Shown: positions 1-4,795, counted from the stretch's first letter. The stretch is 7,077 nt of DNA from an uncultured Alphaproteobacteria bacterium (GCA_937920085.1 CALETE010000025.1:1-7077); one strand, 5' to 3'. Notes: generated from the letters alone by a model not told the origin. Numbers and translations are program-made.

Positions 1-25
1 AAGCCTGCTACGTGAAGAAGGCCTG

Positions 26-79
26 ACGCGACTTCGTCGCGTGGGGGAACTGCTGGCATGGTGATCTGCTGCGAAGCAG
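26..79 (+). repeat. Composite repeat C, copy 1
   Basis: It opens with a 7-bp hairpin (arms 26-32 and 36-42, loop TTC) and then a G-run. The word GCTGGCATGGTGA follows at 52-64, and it ends in a hairpin with arms CTGCT/AGCAG and a GCGA tetraloop at 66-79. The 13-base word recurs exactly at 5295-5307, in the same orientation and again between a short hairpin and CGCTGCGAA. The function is unknown. It lies within a few bases of the possible gene end at 24-26. Confidence 0.6.
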
Positions 80-80
80 G

Positions 81-106
81 GTAGGGCTGGCCATCCTTGG
101 CCGGCC
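81..106 (+). repeat. GTAGGG hairpin, member 1
   Basis: GTAGGG is followed by a 9-bp stem, arms 85-93 (GGCTGGCCA) and 98-106 (TGGCCGGCC), with one G-T wobble and a 4-nt loop. It starts directly after the tetraloop hairpin of the preceding composite repeat. Confidence 0.6.
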
Positions 107-115
107 GCTGTCTTG

Positions 116-145
116 AGGTAGGGACAGCACCACGTGCTGTCCTAG
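116..145 (+). repeat. GTAGGG hairpin, member 2
   Basis: AGGTAGGG leads into a perfect 9-bp stem, arms 122-130 (GGACAGCAC) and 134-142 (GTGCTGTCC), with loop CAC, ending in CCTAG. The same lead, stem length and CCTAG tail recur at 2617, 4834 and 5328. Confidence 0.75.
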
Positions 146-173
146 TTGCTTCTCGTTCGCCGCAGGGCGAACC

Positions 174-200
174 AGGGTAGGGGCACGATTCATCGTGCAC
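174..200 (+). repeat. GTAGGG hairpin, member 3 (degenerate)
   Basis: AGGGTAGG leads into a stem GCACGA (183-188) / TCGTGC (193-198) with a TTCA loop. The stem is shorter than the 9 bp of other members because one outer pair is mismatched. A separate hairpin (154-171) sits directly upstream. Confidence 0.5.
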
Positions 201-256
201 TCCGCAGAGGGTGTTGGCGGTGAGCGGTTGGCGGCTGGGAACAAATCCAGACTGGA

Positions 257-283
257 GGGCGCGGCGTAGCCACGCCCCTACCT
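257..283 (-). repeat. GTAGGG hairpin, member 4 (reversed)
   Basis: Read on the minus strand this is AGGTAGG followed by arms GGGCGTGGC and GCCGCGCCC around loop TAC. That is again 9 positions per arm and a 3-nt loop, with one wobble pair. About 15 nt further on the minus strand comes a GTTCCCA-type motif (226-242), the same order as at 2617-2676 and 5328-5383. Confidence 0.6.
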
Positions 284-285
284 TC

Positions 286-303
286 GGCCGCCCTGCGGCG
301 GCC
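286..303 (-). terminator. Hairpin just past the 179-aa gene
   Basis: A 7-bp perfect stem (GGCCGCC/GGCGGCC, 4-nt loop) begins 5 nt after the stop codon of the minus-strand gene ending at 309. No T-run follows, so it is not a canonical intrinsic terminator. Its core CGCCGCAGGGCG resembles the hairpin at 154-171, so it may be another repeat. It would still end or stabilise the operon transcript. Confidence 0.35.
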
Positions 304-308
304 TTACC

Positions 309-848
309 TTACGGATCCGGATTCGCCTCAATACTCTCCGCGACCCATTGCAGCATGAGGATCGACCACACGAACCAGCGGGCGACGAGCCCCGTTTGTT
401 GGGAGTTCGGTGCGTCACCCATACTTGCCGCTGTCCTTAGCTGGCCGTCACTTTCCAGGCCTTCGGCGGCGCCGAGCTTGCCCGCGAAGCCTACCGGGAT
501 GCCGACATCGCGTTCGATCGCCCGTTTGAAGGTCCCCGCCCCGACCATGTAGGCTAACGTCTCGCCTGGTGGGGCATCGAGGGTCGTCCACATCGCATAG
601 TCCAGTTCACCGGCCGGAGTCTTAAAGGTCTGCTTCAGTCGGAATACCCTTACCGTATCCGTCCGGCGTACGATCACGTTATCCTTGTCGACGACCTCGA
701 CTACCCAGCGCTCGCCCAGGTATTCCGTCACCCCGATGCGCACGCCCTGCCATAGGGCGGCATCCTGCGGAATCTTCGCGAACTGATGCCGATCGTATTC
801 CCCCGGCCCCGGAACCTTATTCCAGAACTCGTAGATGCTCTCCTCCAT
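309..848 (-). CDS. Unrecognised 179-residue protein downstream of an alarmone hydrolase
   Basis: I do not recognise this protein. It starts 2 nt after the stop of the HD-hydrolase gene, so the two are almost certainly cotranscribed and probably translationally coupled; GAAGGG lies a few bases before the ATG. Residues about 37-80 are rich in alternating hydrophobic residues and look like a beta-strand region (GVRIGV, WVVEVV, VIVRRT, VRVFRL). Residues about 80-145 are mixed and Gly/Ala-rich. Residues 153-172 form a hydrophobic, Trp-rich segment (WFVWSILMLQW) that could be one membrane helix or a buried helix near the C-terminus. I see no alarmone synthetase motif and no zinc ligands. A hairpin follows the stop. 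It may be a partner of the hydrolase, which is inferred from spacing only. Confidence that it is a real gene is good; function is unknown. Confidence 0.7.
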   Translation of the reverse strand: MEESIYEFWNKVPGPGEYDRHQFAKIPQDAALWQGVRIGVTEYLGERWVVEVVDKDNVIVRRTDTVRVFRLKQTFKTPAGELDYAMWTTLDAPPGETLAYMVGAGTFKRAIERDVGIPVGFAGKLGAAEGLESDGQLRTAASMGDAPNSQQTGLVARWFVWSILMLQWVAESIEANPDP

Positions 849-850
849 CT

Positions 851-1315
851 TTAACCCTTCTTCGTCAGCAGCGCGATCGAGCTGGCGTACTCGTGCAGCT
901 TACGGCGGGCCTTGGCGCTCTTGGGCCATTCGCTCACGCGGTCACGCATGTTGGCGTAGTTGTCCGAGATCTTGACGACCCGGGCCAGTTTGTTGGGCAG
1001 GATTTTCCGGCGGACTTCGGCGAGGTAGTCTTTACAGTCCTTCGGCTTGGTCAGCGCCACGACGGCGTCGACGATATGCTTAGGGAACCCCTTATTCAGG
1101 AGGAATTCATCGGTGATCTTGGTATCCTCGATCGTGTCGTGTAGGATGGCCACGGTCTTGAGGTCCCATCCTTTGACGCGGGAGGCGACTTCCTTCACGT
1201 GTTCGAAGTAAGGCGTCTTCTTGTCTTTGCGGGTCTGGCCGGCGTGGGCCTTCTTGGCCAGCTGGTAGGCCAGGTCGTACATTTCTTTACCTTTCAGGGT
1301 CTTTGTTTTGCTCAT
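851..1315 (-). CDS. Small alarmone hydrolase, HD domain (Mesh1/SpoT type)
   Basis: A 154-residue single-domain HD protein, the size expected of stand-alone (p)ppGpp hydrolases, which remove the 3' pyrophosphate from the stringent-response alarmone in the cytoplasm. The metal and catalytic pattern is visible: H39 in YFEHV, H59-D60 followed by TIED (E63-D64), and D118 in KISDNYANMRD with N122. As I recall, Mesh1 has H35, H61-D62, E65-D66, D122 and N126, with similar spacing; the segments match SpoT's HD-x-x-ED and KLADRLHNMRT. I chose ATG at 1313-1315. An upstream TTG at 1376-1378 would add 21 residues unlike the family, while MSKTKTLKGKEMYDLAYQLA begins the first helix normally. No synthetase gene is visible nearby. 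A TATACT at 1359-1364 on this strand could be a -10 box, but no -35 is clear. It could hydrolyse another nucleotide. Confidence 0.82.
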   Translation of the reverse strand: MSKTKTLKGKEMYDLAYQLAKKAHAGQTRKDKKTPYFEHVKEVASRVKGWDLKTVAILHDTIEDTKITDEFLLNKGFPKHIVDAVVALTKPKDCKDYLAEVRRKILPNKLARVVKISDNYANMRDRVSEWPKSAKARRKLHEYASSIALLTKKG

Positions 1316-1381
1316 AACCCCATTCTGCTCAAACCCGAAAACCTGGCAAACCTCATTCAGTATAATGACACAATGCAATTA

Positions 1382-1409
1382 GAGTATGGAGTATCGAGTA
1401 TGGAGTATG
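1382..1409 (+). repeat. Four-unit GAGTATN heptamer array, copy 1
   Basis: Exactly four tandem 7-bp units, GAGTATG, GAGTATC, GAGTATG and GAGTATG, after which the pattern stops. The same four-unit design occurs at 3985-4012 (reverse orientation) and 4766-4793. This copy lies about 65 bp upstream of the alarmone hydrolase start. Confidence 0.85.
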
Positions 1410-1496
1410 GAAGAGCGGCGGCGGGGGGACGGCTGTGAAGCAGACTCATGTGCTCAAAGGGAAACCGGAGACCGGGATTGATGCTGAGGGTTTAAC

Positions 1497-1644
1497 TCAT
1501 TCCAGGTGACGGGTGACGGCCACGGTGGTCAGCCACTCGGGAATCAGCCGTTCAGCCCTCGGCCGCAGGAACCAGGAACCCGCTGCCGACTCCCGAGGGG
1601 CAAGCCCCTGAACTCCCGATGCCCGTGCCCGTCACCCGTCACCA
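1497..1644. repeat. ~150-bp element with inverted ends, copy 1
   Basis: The left end GGTGACGGGTGACGG (1505-1519) is the exact reverse complement of the right end (within 1628-1643). Inside, CTCGGGAATCAGCC near 1537 can pair imperfectly with GCCGACTCCCGAG near 1586, so the whole element can fold into a long stem. A second copy at 3810-3966 shares the first ~40 bp almost exactly, as well as the right end, while the middle has diverged by indels. Both copies lie downstream of a paralog gene, at 90 and 69 bp from its stop. There is no coding content. A MITE-like element or large extragenic palindrome is possible. Confidence 0.75.
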
Positions 1645-1661
1645 TGGTTCTTTGTGGTTAA

Positions 1662-1714
1662 CTTTTGCACCTTTGCACAGGAGCTCCGCTCCGATTTGCA
1701 CTTTTGCACCTTTT
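1662..1714 (+). repeat. TTTGCAC repeat pair flanking a small hairpin
   Basis: CTTTTGCACCTTTGCAC (1662-1678) and TTTGCACTTTTGCACC (1695-1710) are near-copies. Between them lies a 5-bp hairpin with a 3-nt loop (GGAGC/GCTCC, 1680-1692). They lie just downstream of paralog A. I know no function for them. Confidence 0.5.
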
Positions 1715-1740
1715 AGCGCCGGCCCCGCCAGCCGCTAAAA
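1711..1740 (-). terminator. Stem-loop spanning the paralog A stop codon
   Basis: On the minus strand TTTTAGCG and CGCTAAAA form the outer stem and CTGGC/GCCGGC extend it, with one bulge and one wobble, around a GGGG loop. The TAG stop of paralog A (1735-1737) lies inside the 5' arm. No T-run follows the 3' arm, so the intrinsic-terminator call is weak; it may instead stabilise the mRNA 3' end. Confidence 0.4.
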
Positions 1741-2463
1741 CTGCCTCTCCTCCACCCACCCCACCAACACCTTACACCCCGGCAGCTTCGCGAAATGCAG
1801 GGTCACGATATAATCATGCTTCACTGAGATCGCCTCCATCCGGTGGGGTAGTGCTACCTTCTTGCCCTGGTACAGACAGACCTTCGGGCAGGCGTATAGC
1901 TGATTGGCCTCCTTGTAAGCCCGCTGGACGCGGATATCCAAGTTGCTGTGGAGGGCGCCGAGCCGGGGGACCATGCCGAGGAACTCCAGCTTGCTGCGGG
2001 CTTCGCGGTAATCGTCAAAGTTCAGGTCGTGCGCTTCCTCGATGACCGCGTCGGTGATAATCACGTGGTTCCTGATCAGGGACGCGCTCCGGATCGTCTC
2101 AAAGAAGTAGGCCATCCCGTGCGGGCGCTTCTTGCCCTTGATCATCCGTGGGGCCTTGGGCGACAGGTCCTTGCCATAGGCCGCCTCGATCTCCTTGGCC
2201 AGGAGCTCATCGCCCGCCCGGTGTTCGATCGTCAGCTCATGCTTGCCGCGCAGCACCGTGCGATGACGGACGATGATATCCCCGAACTGGTTCAGCCCGC
2301 CGATCCGGGAGCCGATGTCGAATTCCCCGTTGATCCACGACTCGTTGAAGGTCGGGGAAGACTCCACCAGCTTCAGCAACGCCCGCTTCACCTTCAGGGC
2401 GGACAATTTACAATCATAGGCGCGAATCTGGAGCTTGGTCAGGGGGAGGGTGGGATTGGGCAT
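1735..2463 (-). CDS. Unrecognised protein, paralog A (242 aa)
   Basis: I do not recognise this family, but the gene at 4036-4758 is a clear paralog, about half identical by eye along its full length, which shows the frame is real. Shared blocks in order: an N-terminal stretch around NPTLPxTKL; NGExD..SRIGG..Q.GDII.RH (about residues 45-67); ELTIEHR.GD (76-85); GMAYFFE.I (116-124); DAV.E.AHDL.F..YR.AR (138-156); PKVCL..G.KV (193-203); and a C-terminal HF..LP..K.LVGW.EE..F (223-242). Invariant Asp, Glu, Arg and His residues within these blocks suggest a binding or catalytic site rather than a purely structural protein. I see no signal peptide, membrane helix or zinc cluster, so it is probably cytoplasmic. 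The start is ATG at 2461-2463, aligned with the paralog's start; there is no evident Shine-Dalgarno. A T-rich repeat lies upstream and a 150-bp element downstream. Confidence 0.85.
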   Translation of the reverse strand: MPNPTLPLTKLQIRAYDCKLSALKVKRALLKLVESSPTFNESWINGEFDIGSRIGGLNQFGDIIVRHRTVLRGKHELTIEHRAGDELLAKEIEAAYGKDLSPKAPRMIKGKKRPHGMAYFFETIRSASLIRNHVIITDAVIEEAHDLNFDDYREARSKLEFLGMVPRLGALHSNLDIRVQRAYKEANQLYACPKVCLYQGKKVALPHRMEAISVKHDYIVTLHFAKLPGCKVLVGWVEERQF

Positions 2464-2519
2464 GAAGGTTTAGAAAGGTTCTTAGTTCTTGGTTCTTAGT
2501 TCGTCGTTCTTGGTCTGTT

Positions 2520-2553
2520 CTGGCTAACCGGCCCACTGGTCAACGGGTCAACT
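2520..2553 (+). repeat. Repeat D, copy 1
   Basis: CTGG(C) followed by a pattern close to GGCCCACTGGTCAAC and then GGTCAACT. Similar copies lie at 4909-4943 and 4986-5018. Each is preceded by ~40 nt of T-rich DNA containing TTAGTTCG/GGTCGTTTT words. This copy lies 57 bp upstream of paralog A; copy 2 lies 150 bp upstream of paralog B. Confidence 0.65.
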
Positions 2554-2616
2554 TATCGTGTTGGCCGTCGAGATGCCCGCCCTAGACCGTCTGTCAAGGC
2601 GGTGGGGAATGCCTCT

Positions 2617-2646
2617 AGGTAGGGGCAGCACCGCGTGCTGCCCTAG
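2617..2646 (+). repeat. GTAGGG hairpin, member 5
   Basis: AGGTAGG leads into a perfect 9-bp stem GGGCAGCAC (2623-2631) / GTGCTGCCC (2635-2643) with loop CGC, then TAG. The stem differs from member 2 at one base pair, changed on both arms (A-T to G-C). It lies ~100 bp upstream of the antitoxin gene. Confidence 0.8.
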
Positions 2647-2663
2647 GTGTCTTTTCTCGCGAC

Positions 2664-2676
2664 GTTCCCAACCGCT
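2664..2676 (+). repeat. GTTCCCAACCGCT motif, copy 1
   Basis: The motif GTTCCCAACCGCT is followed by a second AACCGCT. It recurs exactly at 5371-5383 and in diverged form on the minus strand at 226-242. All three copies sit 15-20 nt past a GTAGGG hairpin, read in the hairpin's own orientation. Confidence 0.6.
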
Positions 2677-2744
2677 AACCGCTACCACTTTTTACTTTCG
2701 TTTATTTCGTTTGCCGACACCTCCCCACCCGCTAATCTTCCCCC

Positions 2745-3194
2745 ATGCCCGTCAAACCATACAGCTATCGTCAGTCCCAGGCGCCCGTCTTATCGGTCGA
2801 AGAACGTGCCACCGTCGCCACGCTTGCATCACGCGCCAAGGTCGCCGGTCCTTTACGTATCCAGGTGGGGCAGGGTAGGCCGATTCTGGTTCCTAAGGCT
2901 CTCCATGCCCAGATCTTCGCTGTGCTGAGTCTAGCCGCAGAAGGAACACCGTCGGCCGTCGACCGCCTGGCGCTGACGCTGACCACCCAGCAGGTCGCAG
3001 AACGCCTCGGTGTCTCCCGGCCTCACGTCGTCAGCCTCATCGAATCTCGAAGGTTAGTCGGAACCAAGGTGGGCACCCACCGCCGGGTTCTTCTCGCGGA
3101 CCTTGAAGCCTATCAATCACGGGAGGCTGCCCATCGCTCCAAAGCCCTGACTTCCCTTGTGCGCCAGACCCGCAAGCTCGGCCTCGGCTACTGA
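2745..3194 (+). CDS. Antitoxin of a PIN-type toxin-antitoxin pair (excisionase-like HTH)
   Basis: A 149-residue protein. Residues about 79-123 form an excisionase-family (HTH_17/MerR-like) DNA-binding domain: LTTQQVAERLGVSRPHVVSLIE, then a turn and the wing KVGTHRRVLLADLEAY. The preceding region (about 35-75: a short beta stretch, VPKALHAQIFAVLSLAAEG) matches the N-terminal layout of antitoxins paired with PIN_3 toxins. It would neutralise the toxin at 3210 and repress its own promoter. The basic C-terminal tail (RSKALTSLVRQTRKLGLGY) is the likely toxin-binding part, which is inferred. The toxin start follows 15 nt after the stop, as in one operon. No Shine-Dalgarno is seen before the ATG. 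The pair is transcribed against the surrounding minus-strand genes and is flanked by GTAGGG hairpins, which suits a mobile module. Confidence 0.85.
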   Translation: MPVKPYSYRQSQAPVLSVEERATVATLASRAKVAGPLRIQVGQGRPILVPKALHAQIFAVLSLAAEGTPSAVDRLALTLTTQQVAERLGVSRPHVVSLIESRRLVGTKVGTHRRVLLADLEAYQSREAAHRSKALTSLVRQTRKLGLGY

Positions 3195-3209
3195 TTCATT
3201 TTTAGGTTC

Positions 3210-3770
3210 ATGTCTTCTCGGCCAGACATCCTGTTTCTGGATGCCAATGTTCTTTATTCGGCCTGCTCTCGTGACCTTCTGATTGAGGCCTCTTTGGGTG
3301 GTCTCTGCCATTGTCGATGGTCAGACCAAGTCCTCTCCGAGGTCAGGATTGCGTTGCATCGAAAACGTCCGGACCTTCGGCCGCCGCAGCTGGACCGCCT
3401 GTTCCATCTTCTAGCGCTTGCTTGTCCTGAGGCGCTGACCCGGCTTCGCCCCGAAGTATCGCTCAGATCGCTGCCACTGATCGATCCGGCGGACGGCCAT
3501 GTCATCCAGGGTGCGTATACAGCCCGGGCAGATGTCATCATCACCTTCAATCTCCGGCATTTTCCCCGCCGCCACCTAAGTCCCTTGGGGTTGATGGCAC
3601 TTACCCCCGACCAGTGGTTACTCGCGAAGGCCAAGGCCGACCCTGACGGTATGAGCGAACTCGCTGAGCGTTGCCGCCGCCGGCTTGCCCGCTCGCCTCT
3701 CAGCAAAGCCGATCATCTCAAAGTCCTCCGCCGCTCCGGCCTCACTCAATTCGCTGATTTCCTAGCCTAG
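3210..3770 (+). CDS. PIN-domain ribonuclease toxin (PIN_3, VapC-like)
   Basis: A 186-residue protein with the PIN nuclease fold; PIN toxins cleave RNA, often tRNA or mRNA, using Mg2+ held by acidic residues. The opening strand FLDANVLYS gives D11, VLSEV gives E44, and LIDPADGHV with its HVIQGAYTARADVI continuation gives D95. The closing motif ITFNLRHFP has N114 in the position that often carries the fourth acidic or polar residue. The active site therefore looks intact. The C-terminal third (about 130-186) carries the LTPDQWLL segment typical of the PIN_3 branch and a basic helical tail. It starts 15 nt after the antitoxin stop. Its RNA target cannot be told from sequence. A GTAGGG hairpin begins immediately after the stop codon and may also end the transcript. 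Confidence 0.87.
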   Translation: MSSRPDILFLDANVLYSACSRDLLIEASLGGLCHCRWSDQVLSEVRIALHRKRPDLRPPQLDRLFHLLALACPEALTRLRPEVSLRSLPLIDPADGHVIQGAYTARADVIITFNLRHFPRRHLSPLGLMALTPDQWLLAKAKADPDGMSELAERCRRRLARSPLSKADHLKVLRRSGLTQFADFLA

Positions 3771-3797
3771 AGGTAGGGATGCGATGACATCGCATCC
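3771..3797 (+). repeat. GTAGGG hairpin, member 6, abutting the toxin stop
   Basis: AGGTAG begins at the first base after the toxin TAG. The stem is GGATGCGAT (3777-3785) / ATCGCATCC (3789-3797) around loop GAC: 9 bp perfect, but a stem sequence quite different from the GGACAGCAC-type members. It lacks a T-run, but could act as the 3' boundary of the toxin-antitoxin mRNA. Confidence 0.75.
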
Positions 3798-3809
3798 GTG
3801 CGAATCACA

Positions 3810-3966
3810 TCATTCCAGGTGACGGGTGACGGCCACGGTGGTCGGCCTCTCGGGAGTCAGCCGTTCAGCCGTTCAGCCTTCAGCCGCCGGATGCCGGGTG
3901 CCGGCTCCCGATGGCCAAATGGCCGACCCCTGAACTACCGATACCCGTGCCCGTCACCCGTCACCA
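3810..3966. repeat. ~150-bp element with inverted ends, copy 2
   Basis: The same element as 1497-1644. It shares the left block TCATTCCA plus GGTGACGGGTGACGG and the right block ending in the reverse complement; ACGGCCACGGTGGTC follows the left end in both copies. The middle differs by small duplications (CCGTTCAG twice) and a GCCGGATGCCGGGTGCCGG stretch. It lies downstream of paralog B as copy 1 lies downstream of paralog A, in the same relative orientation. Confidence 0.75.
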
Positions 3967-3984
3967 CGCCTTTCTGACTCTTCC

Positions 3985-4012
3985 TATACTCAATACTCCA
4001 TACTCTATACTC
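3985..4012 (-). repeat. Four-unit GAGTATN heptamer array, copy 2 (inverted)
   Basis: On the plus strand TATACTC, AATACTC, CATACTC and TATACTC in tandem, i.e. four GAGTATN units on the minus strand. It ends 23 nt from the stop codon of paralog B and is inverted relative to the array just upstream of that gene (4766-4793). Confidence 0.85.
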
Positions 4013-4035
4013 GCGTTCTTCAGCGCTTCCGCGCC

Positions 4036-4758
4036 TCAGAACGGCGTCTCCTCCGCCCACCCGACCAAGATCTTTCCCTTCGGCAGTCGGGTGAAGTGCA
4101 TCGTGAGGTGCGGGCCGTCGATGTCGGGCTTGATGGTGATCTGGTTTCGCAGGAAGACCTTCTGGCCCTCGTGCAGGCAGACCTTCGGGTCCGGGTGATT
4201 CACCTGGGCCATGTGGTAGGCGATCTGGGTCTCCTTGTCCTGCGTCAGGTAGGTGCGCTTGATCTCGCGGAGCTTGGCCAGGAAGTCCAAGGCCCGGCGG
4301 GCCATGCGGTAGTCCTCGAAGCGCAGGTCATGCGCGGCCTCGACGACGGCGTCGCTGATCAGGATCTTAGACTTCAGGGGGTTGCCCTGGATCATCTCGA
4401 AGAAGTAGGCCATGCCCTTGGGGCGGTTCATTCCCGGGACGGGTAGGGTGGGACGACGCGTCAGCGCCTTGCCGAGAGCCGTGACGATTTCGACCACCAG
4501 GGGCTGATCGCCGTCGCGGTGCTCGATCGTCAGCTCGCGCCTCGCCCGTTCCGAACTATGGCGGATGATGATGTCGCCGTGCTGCTCGAAGCCGCCGATG
4601 CGGCTATCCTCGTCCCATTCCCCGTTGAGGAACGACGTGTTGAAGTGGGTCGACTTCTCGACCAGCTCCTGGAGTTTGCGCTTCACCTCGGCGGCCGGGA
4701 GATCGGTCGTGAAGGTGCGCAGGACGAGTTTGGTGGGTGGCAGTGTTGGGTTGTTCAT
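4036..4758 (-). CDS. Unrecognised protein, paralog B (240 aa)
   Basis: Paralog of the 1735-2463 product, colinear end to end, with the same blocks: NGEWD..SRIGG at 45-56, GDIIIRH at 61-67, ELTIEHRDGD at 75-84, GMAYFFE at 115-121, SDAVVEAAHDL.FEDYR at 135-151, PKVCL at 191-195 and LVGWAEE at 231-237. I do not know the family. I take ATG at 4756-4758 as the start because it aligns with paralog A (MNNPTLP against MPNPTLP). A longer frame opening at 4851 would only translate the heptamer array and a hairpin repeat (for example RYSILHTQYS). No Shine-Dalgarno is seen. The gene is enclosed by an inverted pair of heptamer arrays, 7 nt upstream and 23 nt downstream. A short GCGC/GCGC hairpin with a GGAA loop follows the stop. 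The two proteins have diverged well beyond a recent duplication, yet keep every charged block. Confidence 0.85.
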   Translation of the reverse strand: MNNPTLPPTKLVLRTFTTDLPAAEVKRKLQELVEKSTHFNTSFLNGEWDEDSRIGGFEQHGDIIIRHSSERARRELTIEHRDGDQPLVVEIVTALGKALTRRPTLPVPGMNRPKGMAYFFEMIQGNPLKSKILISDAVVEAAHDLRFEDYRMARRALDFLAKLREIKRTYLTQDKETQIAYHMAQVNHPDPKVCLHEGQKVFLRNQITIKPDIDGPHLTMHFTRLPKGKILVGWAEETPF

Positions 4759-4765
4759 AAAATGA

Positions 4766-4793
4766 GAGTATTGAGTATGGAGTATCGAGTATC
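4766..4793 (+). repeat. Four-unit GAGTATN heptamer array, copy 3
   Basis: GAGTATT, GAGTATG, GAGTATC, GAGTATC: four tandem heptamers, then CGG is lost into GGAGGTAGGG of the next hairpin. It starts 7 nt upstream of the paralog B start codon, so it lies in that gene's leader or promoter region. Confidence 0.85.
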
Positions 4794-4795
4794 GG

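Larger units (their letters stand above)
1..308. other. Gene-poor leading region, hairpin repeat mosaic
   Basis: No complete gene is convincing here. A plus-strand reading frame ending in TGA at 24-26 (residues ACYVKKA) could be the last codons of a gene that starts left of the window, but eight codons cannot prove it. The rest is repeats: a composite repeat at 26-79, four GTAGGG-type hairpins (three forward, one reversed), a hairpin at 154-171 (arms GTTCGCC and GGCGAAC, loop GCAG), and a copy of the GTTCCCA motif on the minus strand at 226-242. The open frames across this region are translations of repeats. Confidence 0.6.
1316..1734. other. Intergenic region between alarmone hydrolase and paralog A
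   Basis: 419 bases without a supported gene. It holds the leader of the hydrolase gene, a heptamer array (1382-1409), a stretch with nothing I can name (1410-1496), the 150-bp inverted-end element (1497-1644), a pair of TTTGCAC-rich blocks (1662-1714) and the hairpin over the paralog A stop codon. Open frames here are short and read through repeats. Confidence 0.6.
2464..2744. other. Divergent intergenic region between paralog A and the antitoxin
   Basis: 281 bases between two divergently transcribed genes, so both promoters should lie here. It contains a T-rich run of TTCTTAG/TTCTTGG words (2477-2519), repeat D copy 1, a GTAGGG hairpin, a GTTCCCA motif and another T-rich patch (2687-2711). 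A weak promoter-like pair, TTGCCG at 2711 and TAATCT at 2733 with a 16-nt gap, would start transcription at about the antitoxin ATG. That would make the message leaderless, but the match is poor. Confidence 0.4.

Noticed and set aside
8..244. Minus-strand frame of 78 codons
   Set aside because: It runs through several hairpin repeats with no domain; composition matches translated repeats.
309..1315. Classical toxSAS toxin-antitoxin pair
   Set aside because: The 179-residue partner has no RelA/SpoT synthetase motifs; only the hydrolase side fits, so it is kept as a question and not a call.
1316..1378. N-terminal extension of the alarmone hydrolase from a TTG
   Set aside because: Unusual start codon and residues unlike the family; the ATG at 1315 begins at the expected first helix.
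1948..2499. Plus-strand open frame of 183 codons opposite paralog A
   Set aside because: It is antisense to a gene validated by its paralog; the repetitive L/V/D/G-rich text is typical of a frame shadow in GC-rich DNA.
3254..3706. Minus-strand frame of 150 codons opposite the toxin
   Set aside because: Arg/Ser-rich shadow of the PIN gene, which has clear catalytic motifs on the other strand.
1497..4035. Integron cassette array with attC-like sites after each gene
   Set aside because: The 150-bp elements lack conserved RYYYAAC/GTTRRRY core sites, the toxin-antitoxin pair is in the opposite orientation, and no integrase is visible.
1382..4793. CRISPR array
   Set aside because: The heptamer arrays have no spacers, and the hairpin repeats are irregularly spaced; no cas gene is present.
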